A DNA stretch of 64,000 nt, taken from assembly GCF_030433645.1 (NCBI RefSeq), contig NZ_JAROCG010000001.1, forward strand, positions 62,001 through 126,000, given 5' to 3'. Below, piece after piece: positions 55,101 to 64,000 of this stretch (positions within the stretch are counted from its first letter, which is position 1; the number at the start of each line of letters is the position of its first letter). The notes beneath the pieces were generated by a model. That model did not search any database and was not told where the DNA came from. It saw only the letters and a program-made list of their open reading frames with translations. Origin of the DNA: Arthrobacter burdickii (GTDB taxonomy: Bacteria; Actinomycetota; Actinomycetes; Actinomycetales; Micrococcaceae). The translations under genes and the position numbers were made by a program.

Positions 55101-55890
55101 GCCGCCGGAAGAGGCCTTCGACCCGGGCCCCGGCTGGAATGCAGTACCGGAGGATCCCTATGAGCGCCGGAGCCCAGGCACACAGGGGACAGCAGTACCT
55201 CCGGCTGGCGGTCCAGCACCTGATCGGGCCGGCGGAGCCCTTCCGACAGCTTCGGGAACGCGGCGCTCCGGCCCGCAGCTGACAGCACCCTCCACTGGAG
55301 TAACGGCCGGCCCCTCCGTCACGCCTGAACGAGCGCCTGAACGGACGCCCGGGCCCGCACACACGCCCGCACGCACGTCAGCGCCGCAGGCTCCCGGACC
55401 CGTGGGCGTGCCGCAGGTTCCAGAGCCGGAGGCGTCCCGGTCGGTGGTGTGGAGCCCCTCCATCGAGTCGGTGCCCCCCGCGCCGGAAGCAGGCACGGTT
55501 CCGTCCCCGATAGGTCCGACAGGTCAGACAATCGGCTTCGGCGGGAGCGGATCGCCGGCGACTCCTGCCGGTCAAGGGAGCACAACGGGTCCTCGCTCCG
55601 GCAGCCCGGCACCTGCCGGGCCCGGCGTGCTTGCGCCGGATCGCCCCGCATCGGCCGAGAACATCCGGCAGAAGCCCGTCAGCCGCTACCAGCAGCTTCT
55701 CGATGAAGCCGAACGGAAGCGGGCCGAGGAGGCTGCTGCTGCCCGGGGAACCGCCGATCGCCGTTTCATCGAGGACGAGCCCAGCGCCGATGATGAAACC
55801 ATCGAGGAGTCCGGGCTGGTAGGCCGCAGAGCGATCGAGCGCATCCTCAACGGGCGCCTGATCGAGGAACGCAGCGTCGACGGCCAATGA
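52147..55890 (+). CDS. dnaX: DNA polymerase III gamma/tau subunit with very long disordered tail
   Basis: 1247 residues against about 640 in E. coli. The clamp-loader ATPase (1-360) is intact: Walker A GPRGCGKT (44-51), zinc cysteines C63, C72, C75, C78, DEAH-like IIDEAHMVT and the SRC-like GTIRSRTHHYPF. A collar domain follows to about 370. The rest is Pro/Gln/Ala/Gly/Ser-rich, with a short folded island around 615-700 (MVRRAWPEIMDEVARIKRAT..., similar to the tau domain V-like segment). Near the C-terminus is a charged helix (YQQLLDEAERKRAEEAAAA). Internal 45-bp and 42-bp DNA repeats lengthen the tail. It is coupled to gluQ and 185 bp upstream of recR. Confidence 0.94.
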   Translation: MSTALYRRYRPETFADVIGQEHVTEPLMAAIDKDRINHAYLFSGPRGCGKTTSARILARCLNCAQGPTSTPCGTCDSCVELARNGSGSLDVIEIDAASHGGVDDARDLRERATFAPVRDRFKIFIIDEAHMVTSAGFNALLKIVEEPPEHILFIFATTEPDKVIGTIRSRTHHYPFRLVPPEPLLAYLELLCHQENVPVAPGVLSLVIRAGGGSVRDSLSVLDQLMAGAGENGLDYELAVSLLGYTHATLLDDVVDSVAAGDAATVFNAVDRVIQTGHDPRRFVEDLLERFRDLIVINAVPEGAASILRGVPDDQLNRMRTQANQLGAGELSRAADVTNTALTEMTGATSPRLHLELLCARLLLPAADATARGTLARVDRIERRLEYAAGAPVAEVDDAPKAPARTRLDGVPRTAEEAAARWSLPVAEPAAEAPAVPAAVPGVPSPAAPAASRVQPSSGTPVRDSSPDWGGSWGVSTDSAFSDPVPSQPSQPTGQPSEQPAAAAPASLAGQAPPIANVPATERPQASPQESSRPGPTAPFGQQGPPPVQAATAPPSTPQQRQPAVQQPAAQGQQPGAPAAVRRPNQDDAPQQGPLQGGQPQPQPQHEVRRPDAAQQGRPAASGGNVEMVRRAWPEIMDEVARIKRATWLIVNVSAKPRSFEGNQLVLAFANQGNAIGFQRGPHVDNLKQAIHKVLGLTCSIEAVHDAGGAGESGPKVPASQTASGSTPGPDSSAPSALRGDSPTASTGSVQHPEGRGPAGQPGPAAAPGSDPGAQPGPQPSAQSDSQSGSQSGGSTVALGADAGRPGGPAVPATAGVRQPVGDPAVPATAGVRQPVGSPAGDTSASALPGSATPGPGRTLVVAGPPATVPDVQTPAGTPGSSGPGGQVPARTPGSSGPGGQAPVRTPGSPQQSRSGSHPAGISALTSAPSDGPSGGRRLQGSRPASPAVGKFRSAGGGPAASDPTTEAVSAWDPSMSDDSWALVEPPEEAFDPGPGWNAVPEDPYERRSPGTQGTAVPPAGGPAPDRAGGALPTASGTRRSGPQLTAPSTGVTAGPSVTPERAPERTPGPAHTPARTSAPQAPGPVGVPQVPEPEASRSVVWSPSIESVPPAPEAGTVPSPIGPTGQTIGFGGSGSPATPAGQGSTTGPRSGSPAPAGPGVLAPDRPASAENIRQKPVSRYQQLLDEAERKRAEEAAAARGTADRRFIEDEPSADDETIEESGLVGRRAIERILNGRLIEERSVDGQ
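54571..54876 (+). repeat. In-frame tandem repeats in the dnaX tail
   Basis: Two 45-bp copies (54571-54615, 54616-54660) encode PAVPATAGVRQPVG-D/S. Two 42-bp copies (54781-54822, 54823-54864) plus a partial third encode PGSSGPGGQVPART-like units. All keep frame, indicating recent length change by slippage or unequal exchange. Confidence 0.85.
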
Positions 55891-56075
55891 CCTCCCTGCC
55901 CGGACAGGCAGTCAGGCGGGCAACGCTGAGGGCTTAACCGCCGCGCTGCGCGGCGACTGATCCGCGGCGCGCTAGGGCGGACAATGGAAGGGACACTCCC
56001 TGCCACCGCGCCGGAGAAGTAGGGCAGCCGGCCGTATCGCCGGCACCATCACCTGAGAGTAGAAGAGGAAACACC

Positions 56076-56672
56076 GTGTACGAAGGCGCAGTGCAGGAGC
56101 TGATCGATGAGCTCGGGCGCCTGCCCGGCGTGGGACCGAAGTCGGCCCAGCGCCTCGCGTTCCACATCCTGGAAGCAGACGGGGACGACATGAAGCGCCT
56201 CGTCACGGCCATCACCACGGTCAAGGAACGCGTCAAGTTCTGCACCATCTGCGGGAACGTGGCGGAGCAGGAGCAGTGCGCGATCTGCCGCGATCCGCGC
56301 CGCGACCCGACAATGATCTGCGTCGTCGAGGAATCCAAGGACGTGATCGCCGTCGAACGGACGCGGTCCTTCCGCGGCAGGTACCACGTCCTCGGAGGTG
56401 CCATCAATCCGATCGCCGGGGTGGGACCGGATCAGTTGCGTATCCGGGAGTTGCTCGCCCGGCTCTCCGACGAGCAGATCCAGGAGATCATCATCGCCAC
56501 GGACCCGAACCTCGAGGGCGAGGCGACGGCGACCTACCTGGTGCGGATGCTCAAGACCATCGGCATCCCGGTCACCCGCCTCGCCTCCGGCCTCCCCGTG
56601 GGCGGAGACCTCGAATACGCCGACGAGGTGACCCTCGGCCGCGCCTTCGAGGGCCGCCGCGCCATGTCCTGA
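56076..56672 (+). CDS. recR: Recombination protein RecR
   Basis: 198 residues, standard. N-terminal HhH ([25 protein letters not shown]), Cys4 zinc finger [16 protein letters not shown], Toprim core [18 protein letters not shown] and [16 protein letters not shown], and [15 protein letters not shown]. Works with RecF/RecO to load RecA at gaps. The GTG at 56076 has GAGGAA 6-7 bases upstream. The usual small ybaB/ebfC gene is not present between dnaX and recR; the 185-bp gap is too short for it. Confidence 0.96.
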   Translation: MYEGAVQELIDELGRLPGVGPKSAQRLAFHILEADGDDMKRLVTAITTVKERVKFCTICGNVAEQEQCAICRDPRRDPTMICVVEESKDVIAVERTRSFRGRYHVLGGAINPIAGVGPDQLRIRELLARLSDEQIQEIIIATDPNLEGEATATYLVRMLKTIGIPVTRLASGLPVGGDLEYADEVTLGRAFEGRRAMS

Positions 56673-56732
56673 TCGAGCCCTGTCCACGCCGTCACACAGA
56701 TCTCAGTGGCGGATGCGGACGATCGGGAGGAG

Positions 56733-57869
56733 CTAGGCGATGCGCGTCCCCTGCGCGAGGCGCTTCGCCGGCATCGTGAGCCTGCGCCGGGCGAGCATCA
56801 GCAGCCCGGCCGCGAGCACCAGCTGGATTCCCAACCCGAGGGGCCAGATGGGTGCCTCCTGGGGCAGCCGCCGCATTGACTGCGCGAACTCCTCGCAGGT
56901 CTGGTCCAGATCGGGTCCGGCCTGCGCCGCCCGCACTCCCTGGCTGATGGTCTCCATGACGCCCGGGGTGTAGTACGAGCCATCCCCGGCGAGCGGATCC
57001 AGTCCGGGCTCCTCCGGCAGATCCTCGGTGCCGTAGGGCACGGCGTCGGCGACCACCACGAACGGGTTCGCGGCGAGCAGCCAGGCGATGTACTCCGTAT
57101 GGGGGATCATGCCCTGACTCGTCTGCGTGACGCATTCCATCTCGGCACCCTCCTCGGGAACGCCGGTGTTGTCGAGACTGCTCTCCGAGTAGGTGTAGTA
57201 CGACGTCGTCAGGGTTCGCTCCTCCATCACCAGCGTGGTGCTCAGCCCGAAGACGATCACCGTACCGATCGCGAGCAATGCCACCAGCATGTAGGTGCTC
57301 ACGATCGAGAACAGCGGACGGTTGGCGATCCCCGAGACGCCGACGCCGAGCGCGCAGACGATGCCCAGCTCGACCGCGAGCATCAGGAGGGAGACGAATG
57401 CTTCCTGCGCGTTGACCCCTCCGAGCGCCAGGGCCCAGAAGATGAAGGGACTGCTGAGGACGAGGAAGGCCAGCGATCCCACCCAGGACGCCAGCCATTT
57501 GCCGGCCAGGAGCTGGAAGGGACTGACGAGGGTCACCTGCAGGATGGCCAGGGTGCCGCCGGCACGGTCCCCGTTGATGGCATTGGCGGACAGTCCCGGG
57601 GCCACGAGGAGGCCGAAGAGCAGGACGAAGCCGACGACGAGGTCGAAGAGGATGCCGCCCTCGTTGTCGGTCGTTCCCAGCAGGGACGTCCCGAGCACGA
57701 AGATGAAGCCGATCACCACGAACCAGATGCCGAGCATCCAGTACCAGCCCCTACCGCGCAGGCGCTGCTTCATCTCGAGGGAGAACACTGTGCGGACGGC
57801 GGACCAGAAGGGCAGCCTGGTGGCGGCACGGACAGGGCGCGGGGTCGATGGTTCGGTGGCTGTGCTCAT
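56733..57869 (-). CDS. ABC transporter permease (ABC-2 type)
   Basis: 378 residues with about six membrane helices: one near 45-65 (WYWMLGIWFVVIGFIFVLGT), then FDLVVGFVLLFGLLVAPGLSANAINGDRAGGTLAILQ, the classic ABC-2/NatB loop, and four further segments. A large extracytoplasmic loop (about 205-320) contains two cysteines (MECVTQ and DQTCEEF). It partners the ATPase gene upstream (ATGA overlap). Substrate unknown; such exporters handle antibiotics, peptides, or Na+ in NatAB. Confidence 0.85.
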   Translation of the reverse strand: MSTATEPSTPRPVRAATRLPFWSAVRTVFSLEMKQRLRGRGWYWMLGIWFVVIGFIFVLGTSLLGTTDNEGGILFDLVVGFVLLFGLLVAPGLSANAINGDRAGGTLAILQVTLVSPFQLLAGKWLASWVGSLAFLVLSSPFIFWALALGGVNAQEAFVSLLMLAVELGIVCALGVGVSGIANRPLFSIVSTYMLVALLAIGTVIVFGLSTTLVMEERTLTTSYYTYSESSLDNTGVPEEGAEMECVTQTSQGMIPHTEYIAWLLAANPFVVVADAVPYGTEDLPEEPGLDPLAGDGSYYTPGVMETISQGVRAAQAGPDLDQTCEEFAQSMRRLPQEAPIWPLGLGIQLVLAAGLLMLARRRLTMPAKRLAQGTRIA

Positions 57870-58798
57870 CGTCTGTCCGTATCCAGGCTCATGTAGGTCT
57901 CCTCGAGAGCACCGCCCGCGGGGGCGAAGGCGGTGATGACGACCTCGCCCATCACCAGGGTGCGCAGCAGCCAGGCGGCCTCGGCGGTACTGCCCAGCTG
58001 GACGAGGAACTCCTCGCGCCGGGAGTCCCCTCGCGTCTCGAAGCGGACCCCGTAGCTCTCGAGTGCCGCGGCGAGCGCCGACATCGGCTGCGCCTGGACG
58101 TAGTAGCGGCGCACCTGGCTGCCCGCCTCGTCGAGCGTCTGGCTCTTGACCGACTGCCCCCGGCTGACGAAGACGGCGCGGTCCGCGATCTCGTCCAACT
58201 CGGACAGGACATGACTGGACACGACGACGGTCTTTCCCTCGGCCGCGAGGGACCGCAGGAGCGACCGCAGTTCCACACGGGACCCGGGATCGAGCCCGGA
58301 GGCGGGTTCATCCAGCAGCAGGACCTGCGGGTCGTGGATCAGGGATCGCGCCAGGCTGAGCCGTTGCTGCTGGCCGCGCGAGAGCACGCGGGCCGGCTGG
58401 CGGCCGAACTCCGTGAGGTTCACGGCGACCAGCAACTCGTCGGCGCGGCGCGTGCGGTCGGCCACGCTCATCCCGTACAGGGCACCGAGCGTCGTCAGTA
58501 CCTCGAGGGCCGTCAGGGACTCCCACACGCCGAGCGTGTCCGGCATCCAGCCGACCCTGCTCCTCACCTCCCCCGGCTGCGTGACGGGATCGAACCCTGC
58601 CACGCGCACGGTTCCCAGGTCGGGAGCCAGGAGGCTCGCCATCATCAGTAGCAGAGTGGTCTTGCCGGAGCCGTTGGGACCGATCAGAGCGGTCACTTCC
58701 CCGGGCGGAGCCTCGAAATCGATGTCGCGGACGGCCTGCACCGAGCCGAAGCTCCGGGCGACTCCCTCGACAACGATCCCCCCGCATTCGTCGGTCAT
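57866..58798 (-). CDS. ABC transporter ATP-binding protein
   Basis: 310 residues. Walker [13 protein letters not shown] (38-48 region), Q-loop near [14 protein letters not shown], signature LSRGQQQRL, Walker [14 protein letters not shown] and switch [19 protein letters not shown]-terminal 80-residue extension ([17 protein letters not shown]...) is typical of DrrA/NatA-type exporters. TACCCT lies 6 bases before the ATG at 58798, so it is probably leaderless. The reading frame upstream of this ATG is rejected because ABC homology starts at [19 protein letters not shown]. Confidence 0.93.
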   Translation of the reverse strand: MTDECGGIVVEGVARSFGSVQAVRDIDFEAPPGEVTALIGPNGSGKTTLLLMMASLLAPDLGTVRVAGFDPVTQPGEVRSRVGWMPDTLGVWESLTALEVLTTLGALYGMSVADRTRRADELLVAVNLTEFGRQPARVLSRGQQQRLSLARSLIHDPQVLLLDEPASGLDPGSRVELRSLLRSLAAEGKTVVVSSHVLSELDEIADRAVFVSRGQSVKSQTLDEAGSQVRRYYVQAQPMSALAAALESYGVRFETRGDSRREEFLVQLGSTAEAAWLLRTLVMGEVVITAFAPAGGALEETYMSLDTDRR

Positions 58799-59029
58799 GG
58801 TATGAGGGTATGCGACGAAGACCCGCTTGGACCCGGCGGAGCACGAGGTATTCGCGCAGGGGACGCTGTTCTTATTCGGACCCAGACTTTGGGCGGGCAA
58901 TTGCCGCGCCGCTACACTGGCACGGGCGCCGGATCCCGGTTCCATGTTCCCGAGGCGCCGGTGCCGCCGCCCGTCAACAGCCAGCGCGGTGGGTTCCACC
59001 GCCGTCCTCCTTCATCAGTGAGCGAGTGC

Positions 59030-60319
<1,290 letters not shown>

Positions 60320-60334
60320 CCTCCCCTCCAGGGA

Positions 60335-60373
60335 ACGAGAAAGGCCGGTGGATGATCCACCGGCCTTTCTCGT
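60335..60373. terminator. Perfect 18-bp bidirectional terminator
   Basis: Arms 60335-60352 and 60356-60373 with a 3-nt loop, located between the convergent ends of lysC and the protease gene. The top of the stem is rich in CCGG and the base has AAAGG/CCTTT. Confidence 0.92.
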
Positions 60374-60388
60374 GTCAGTCAGGTACTG

Positions 60389-63300
60389 CTACTTCTCCCC
60401 GGTCGGGGTGATGGCTCCGCTCGGACCCGTCAGGAGCTTGGCCGCCGGGTCGACGGCCGGGAGCTGGGCCGCGGCCTCGCCCTCCCCATCGACGACGACG
60501 GTCACGTAGGTCACGGCGGAGGACCCTGCGTAGGACACCCGTCCCACGTAGGAGCCGGGGGTCAGGCCGGTCCAGGCGAGGGTCACGGCACCCGTGCTGC
60601 CGTTCGCGAGGACGAGCGGGTTGGGTGTCAGCGTCGCATTGTTCTCGCCGCTCTTCAGGATCGCAGCATCGATGGTGCCGGTGGTCGGCGCGTTGTCGGT
60701 GCTGGCGTACAGGTTCGCGATGATCCGGTAGGTGCCGGCTGCCGGGTTCGGGATCGTGATGGTCTCACTGGCATCGGACGTTGCCACCTGGGTCACGGTG
60801 CCGTTCGGCCTGACCACGGCCATGTCGAAGTCCGCGGACAGATCATCCGACAGCACCGAGAACTTGGCCACGGAAGTACCCGCGGGCACCGTGACGGTCT
60901 TGGATGCGTTGGATGCGTTGTCGGTGTCTTCGAAGTCGCCCGGCACCAGGCTGATCGCCGTCGAGTCCGCCTTCGAGAGACCCTCGAGCGTCATCTGGAT
61001 CGGGCTGTTCGTGCCCGAGGTGACGTCGAAGCTGCCGCTTCCGTCAGGTCCGGCGGAGGAGAAGGCCACCTCGTTCGGCGCGTTGACGGCCTGGGGACGG
61101 ACGGCCACCGGGGAGGTGACCTTCTTGCCCTGGCCGGACCAGGTCAGCGACCCGGCGGCGAACGTGCCGGACGGTGCGCTCTGGTTCTCGAAGGAGACCT
61201 TGAACGTGCGGGTCTCCCCCGGTGCACTGAAGTTCAGGACCGACGGCGTGACGGTCACCTTCACTCCGGGCACGTTGGCGGTCGCGCGGTAGAGCCCGGG
61301 CGTCAGGGCGGTGACCGTGCGGGTCACCTCGATACGGCCGGTCAGGTTGCCGAGCGCGAACGACGGGACGTTGGTGTCCTTTGCTGCAACGGGCTCGATG
61401 CCATCGATACCCAGCGCGACGCCGGTGCCTTCGATGAAGCGCAGGTAGTCGTCGATCTCCTGGTCGTAGACCAGTCCGGGGCTGAGGACGCTGGCCGGGT
61501 TGATGTGTCCCGCGCCCACGGCGAGGACGTCGGTCTCGACGCCGCCGGTGGCGGTCTTCAGCGGGTAGGCCGTGGTCATCATCGCGGATTTCACGGTTGC
61601 CGGGGACCAGGCGGGGTTCTTGCCGAGCACCAGGGCGGCGAGGCCGGCGACGTGCGGCGACGCCATCGACGTTCCCGACAGGAAGCCGAACTGCTCACCG
61701 TTCGAGCCGACGGTGGAGACGCCGGCGAGGACGGCGACACCCGGAGCCGTGACGTCCGGCTTCAGGAGGTCGGAGTCGGTCGCGAGCAGCGGGCCGCGCG
61801 AGGAGAAGCCTGCGACCTGGGGCGCGGGAGGCAGGGGCTTGCCCGTGGTGTCCGTGGGCTGCAGGGCAACGGTGAGTGCCGGGTTGGCCGCGACCTTCGC
61901 CTTGAGCTCGAGTGCTTCGGGAGCATTGACGTGCACTGTGGGAACTGCGTGCTGGTCCGTGTCGGTCGAGGAGTCGACGAGGTTCACCAGGATCATGCCG
62001 ACACCCCCGCCGCGTGCGACCTCGGCGCTCTTGGCGGCGCGGTCGACGACGCCTCGGTCGCAGACCACGATCTTGCCGGCGACCTTTGCGGGATCGAGCG
62101 TCTTGGGACCGCAGAGGTTCGGGTTCGCCGCGCCTGCTGCCGCAGCATTGGCGGCGAGAACGACGGGGCTGGCCGGGACGCCGTTACGCATGATCGACGC
62201 TCCGCGGTACTTGGTGCCGTCGGAGAACTCGGCGGTCCCCTGCAGTTCGTAGCTGAACGTGCTGGCGGCGACCGTGGTTAGCCAGGGAGCTCCGTGATTG
62301 ACGGTGCTGGCCGCGGGACCGGAGTTGCCGGCCGAGACCGCGACGAAGACACCTGCGGCCGTCGCCGAGAGGAAGGCGAGGGACACGGGGTCCGTCGTCG
62401 TCGTCGTGCTGCCGGAGATCGAGTAGTTGAGGACGTCGACGCCGTCGAGGACGGCCTGGTTGATGGCCGCGATGGCGGAGGAGGAGTAGCAACCGCCCGT
62501 ATTGGGATTGGTGTCCTCCCAGCAGATCTTGTAGACCGAGACCTTGGCGGCAGGAGCGACACCGGAGGAGACGCCGAAGTTGCGGCCGTCGACGGTCTGG
62601 GTCACGCCGGAGTTACCCGCCGCGGTGCTCGCGGTGTGCGTGCCGTGGTTGTCGATGTCAACCGGGGAGAGGACTTCCTCGGGTGCGCGGTTCTCCGCCG
62701 GAACGCTCGCGAGGAACGTGTCGGCGAAGTAACGGGCCGAGAGGACCTTCGAGTTGCAGAGGCTGCCGTCGAAGCCCTCGCCGACCTGGCAATCACCGGT
62801 GAAGGTGGAGCCGTCGGACTTGAGCATCGCGATGTCGCCTACGGCGTTGAGGTAGGGCACTCCCACCTTGGGCTTCGCATTGCCCTTGAGCGGCCGGACG
62901 GGGTCGCCTGCGAGGAAGGGGTTGTCGGGCGCGTACCCGGTGTCGATCACGCCGACGACCGTCCCGGCGCCCGCGTTCTTCTCTCCGCCGAACTGCGTCT
63001 TCCAGGTACCCTTGTTGCCGCCCAGGCCGAGGAAGTCGATGCTCGAGTAGTCGGGGGCGTTCTCGACGTCCGGCGCCACGAGGAGGACCTCGTCGCTCTT
63101 GGCCAGCTGGACGGCCTGGTCGGCACTGAGATCCGCCGCGAAACCGTTGAGCGCCGCCGTGTAGGTGCGCTTGATCTCGACGTTCTCCTCGGCGGCGACC
63201 TCCTGCTGCTTGGTCTCGAGGAACTCCGAGTACTGCTTGACGTTGTCGGCTGCGGCGTCGAGCTTGCGGCCCTGCTCGGGTTTGGTCGGGGCGATGCCCT

Positions 63301-63550
63301 GCACGCCGCCCTCGTAGGTGGCCAGCGGCTTGTCGGCGAGCACCACGATGTACTTGCCCGCCGGGTACTGCGCTGGGTCCAGCTCCTTGGCCGGCGCCTT
63401 CTGCGGCGTCACCGAATCGGACTGGGCGGGAGCTGCGAAGGCAGCAGGCGCCACGGCCGTCGATGTCACCAGTAGCGGCAGACCCAGGACGATGGCCGCG
63501 GCAGCGCGCATGGCGCCGCTACCCCGTCCGTCTTTTCTCCGTCGTGTCAT
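60389..63550 (-). CDS. Secreted subtilisin-like serine protease (S8 family)
   Basis: 1053 residues from the ATG at 63550. Signal peptide to about A40 (AAFAA|PAQS), then an I9 propeptide (about 60-160, GKYIVVLADKPL ... YTAALNGFAADLSADQ). Catalytic domain with Asp203 (GVIDTGYAPDN), His302 (NHGTHTAS) and Ser628 (GTSMASPHVAG), and a PA insert (about 440-570, VAGKIVVCDRG). Fibronectin-like and Ig-like C-terminal domains follow, ending PAAKLLTGPSGAITPTGEK without an LPXTG motif. The architecture matches large actinobacterial/plant-type subtilases. It is exported, matured by propeptide removal, and probably used for protein feeding. Confidence 0.95.
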   Translation of the reverse strand: MTRRRKDGRGSGAMRAAAAIVLGLPLLVTSTAVAPAAFAAPAQSDSVTPQKAPAKELDPAQYPAGKYIVVLADKPLATYEGGVQGIAPTKPEQGRKLDAAADNVKQYSEFLETKQQEVAAEENVEIKRTYTAALNGFAADLSADQAVQLAKSDEVLLVAPDVENAPDYSSIDFLGLGGNKGTWKTQFGGEKNAGAGTVVGVIDTGYAPDNPFLAGDPVRPLKGNAKPKVGVPYLNAVGDIAMLKSDGSTFTGDCQVGEGFDGSLCNSKVLSARYFADTFLASVPAENRAPEEVLSPVDIDNHGTHTASTAAGNSGVTQTVDGRNFGVSSGVAPAAKVSVYKICWEDTNPNTGGCYSSSAIAAINQAVLDGVDVLNYSISGSTTTTTDPVSLAFLSATAAGVFVAVSAGNSGPAASTVNHGAPWLTTVAASTFSYELQGTAEFSDGTKYRGASIMRNGVPASPVVLAANAAAAGAANPNLCGPKTLDPAKVAGKIVVCDRGVVDRAAKSAEVARGGGVGMILVNLVDSSTDTDQHAVPTVHVNAPEALELKAKVAANPALTVALQPTDTTGKPLPPAPQVAGFSSRGPLLATDSDLLKPDVTAPGVAVLAGVSTVGSNGEQFGFLSGTSMASPHVAGLAALVLGKNPAWSPATVKSAMMTTAYPLKTATGGVETDVLAVGAGHINPASVLSPGLVYDQEIDDYLRFIEGTGVALGIDGIEPVAAKDTNVPSFALGNLTGRIEVTRTVTALTPGLYRATANVPGVKVTVTPSVLNFSAPGETRTFKVSFENQSAPSGTFAAGSLTWSGQGKKVTSPVAVRPQAVNAPNEVAFSSAGPDGSGSFDVTSGTNSPIQMTLEGLSKADSTAISLVPGDFEDTDNASNASKTVTVPAGTSVAKFSVLSDDLSADFDMAVVRPNGTVTQVATSDASETITIPNPAAGTYRIIANLYASTDNAPTTGTIDAAILKSGENNATLTPNPLVLANGSTGAVTLAWTGLTPGSYVGRVSYAGSSAVTYVTVVVDGEGEAAAQLPAVDPAAKLLTGPSGAITPTGEK

Positions 63551-63766
63551 AGGACAGTGAGACCTTTCATGAAGTGCGGTCCGGCCACGGCCGTTCCCCC
63601 GGTGCCGCGGTCTCCCGAATAGGACCCGATCTGTGATGATGCCCACAGACGCCACGGCGAATTCAAACTTACCCGAGGCAACTCATGCGGTCAGCCCGGT
63701 TCCGTGTACGCCGGGCACAATTTCCCCGCAGTATTTACCGATTCAACTCGCGGTGATAATGGAAGG

Positions 63767-64000
63767 ATGTCCGACGTCCTCCTGCCCCGCTTGCAGGCGG
63801 TCGACTGGCAGGATCGTGAACGGCGACACCAGGAACGTGCCGCGCGCGTCGCGGACCCCTATCTCGACCGCCGGTCCCGCGGCGTCAGGCATCCCGTCGA
63901 GGACTTCCTCTTCACCTACTACAACCAGAAGCCGGGCCAGCTCCTGCGCTGGCACCCGGGTGCCGGTGTGGTGCTGGCGGGAGCGGCGGCGGCCGGACGC
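63767..64000 (+). CDS. Conserved actinobacterial protein (often labelled 3-methyladenine DNA glycosylase), 3' end outside window
   Basis: 78 codons visible: MSDVLLPRLQAVDWQDRERRH, then HPVEDFLFTYYNQKPGQLLR and WHPGAGVVLAGAAAAGR. The FLFTYY and RWHPG blocks match a widespread actinobacterial family usually annotated as 3-methyladenine DNA glycosylase, a label I cannot verify from the fragment. GATAAT ends 6 bases before the ATG, with GGAAGG in between, so transcription probably begins at the ATG. The 216 bp upstream to the divergent protease gene carry both promoters. Confidence 0.7.
   Translation, partial: MSDVLLPRLQAVDWQDRERRHQERAARVADPYLDRRSRGVRHPVEDFLFTYYNQKPGQLLRWHPGAGVVLAGAAAAGR

Overview
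The window looks like a chromosomal segment of a high-GC actinobacterium, most likely an Arthrobacter-like member of the Micrococcaceae. This rests on the strong GC3 bias, the frequent GTG starts, the lhr-nei2 pair, an SRP RNA next to dnaX, LGFP-repeat surface proteins, a CmtR-type metal sensor and many apparently leaderless genes. No ribosomal RNA, CRISPR array, phage or complete insertion sequence is visible.

Layout. 0-5.6 kb: a truncated LGFP-repeat protein, a SixA-type phosphatase, an orphan winged-helix regulator, an amino-acid permease, upp and tadA head to head, and a PNPOx-fold protein. 5.7-7.8 kb: tRNA-Ser(CGA) with its terminator, then a small lower-GC pocket (lipoprotein, tiny membrane protein, YiaA-like protein). 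7.9-14.5 kb: six tightly packed minus-strand genes. They encode a fused CDP-ribitol-type cytidylyltransferase/reductase, a LicD-methyltransferase fusion, a small coiled-coil protein, a GH1-like glycosidase, a glycosyltransferase and a metallophosphoesterase, and look like a dedicated surface-glycan pathway. 14.7-16.1 kb: a 23-bp hairpin repeat array directly in front of rlmH, then a DUF4232-type lipoprotein. 16.1-18.9 kb: a metal/thiol cassette (CmtR-like repressor, CDF transporter with a Cys-rich tail, DsbA-like protein, VKOR). 19-25.7 kb: lhr helicase, Nei-type glycosylase and an RluA-type pseudouridine synthase. 25.7-31.7 kb: DedA protein, TspO-like protein with an odd arginine-rich N-terminus, quinone reductase and ppc.

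31.9-32.5 kb: an array of 124-bp repeats without a gene. 32.5-49 kb: acyl-CoA dehydrogenase and SDR, GH76, YdeI-like protein, a frameshifted VOC gene, an SGNH hydrolase with LGFP repeats, NUDIX-like protein, tgt, a DUF559/AbiEi-like protein, a TetR regulator with two palindromic operators and a membrane partner, PdxK/ThiD-type kinase, LytR_C protein, ribokinase and a HAD phosphatase. 49-64 kb: glutathione peroxidase, an MpaB-like protein, tRNA-Ser(GGA), SRP RNA, gluQ-dnaX, recR, an ABC exporter, lysC with an internal start, a large secreted subtilase, and the start of one more gene.

Functional links. Tgt and GluQRS both act on position 34 of tRNA-Asp (queuosine, glutamyl-queuosine). DnaX, RecR, Lhr and Nei2 form a replication/repair set. 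The CmtR-CDF-DsbA-VKOR genes are probably one metal-responsive transcriptional unit. A recurring regulatory feature is a TANNNT-like hexamer lying 6-7 bases before the start codon, which implies leaderless mRNAs for more than ten genes.
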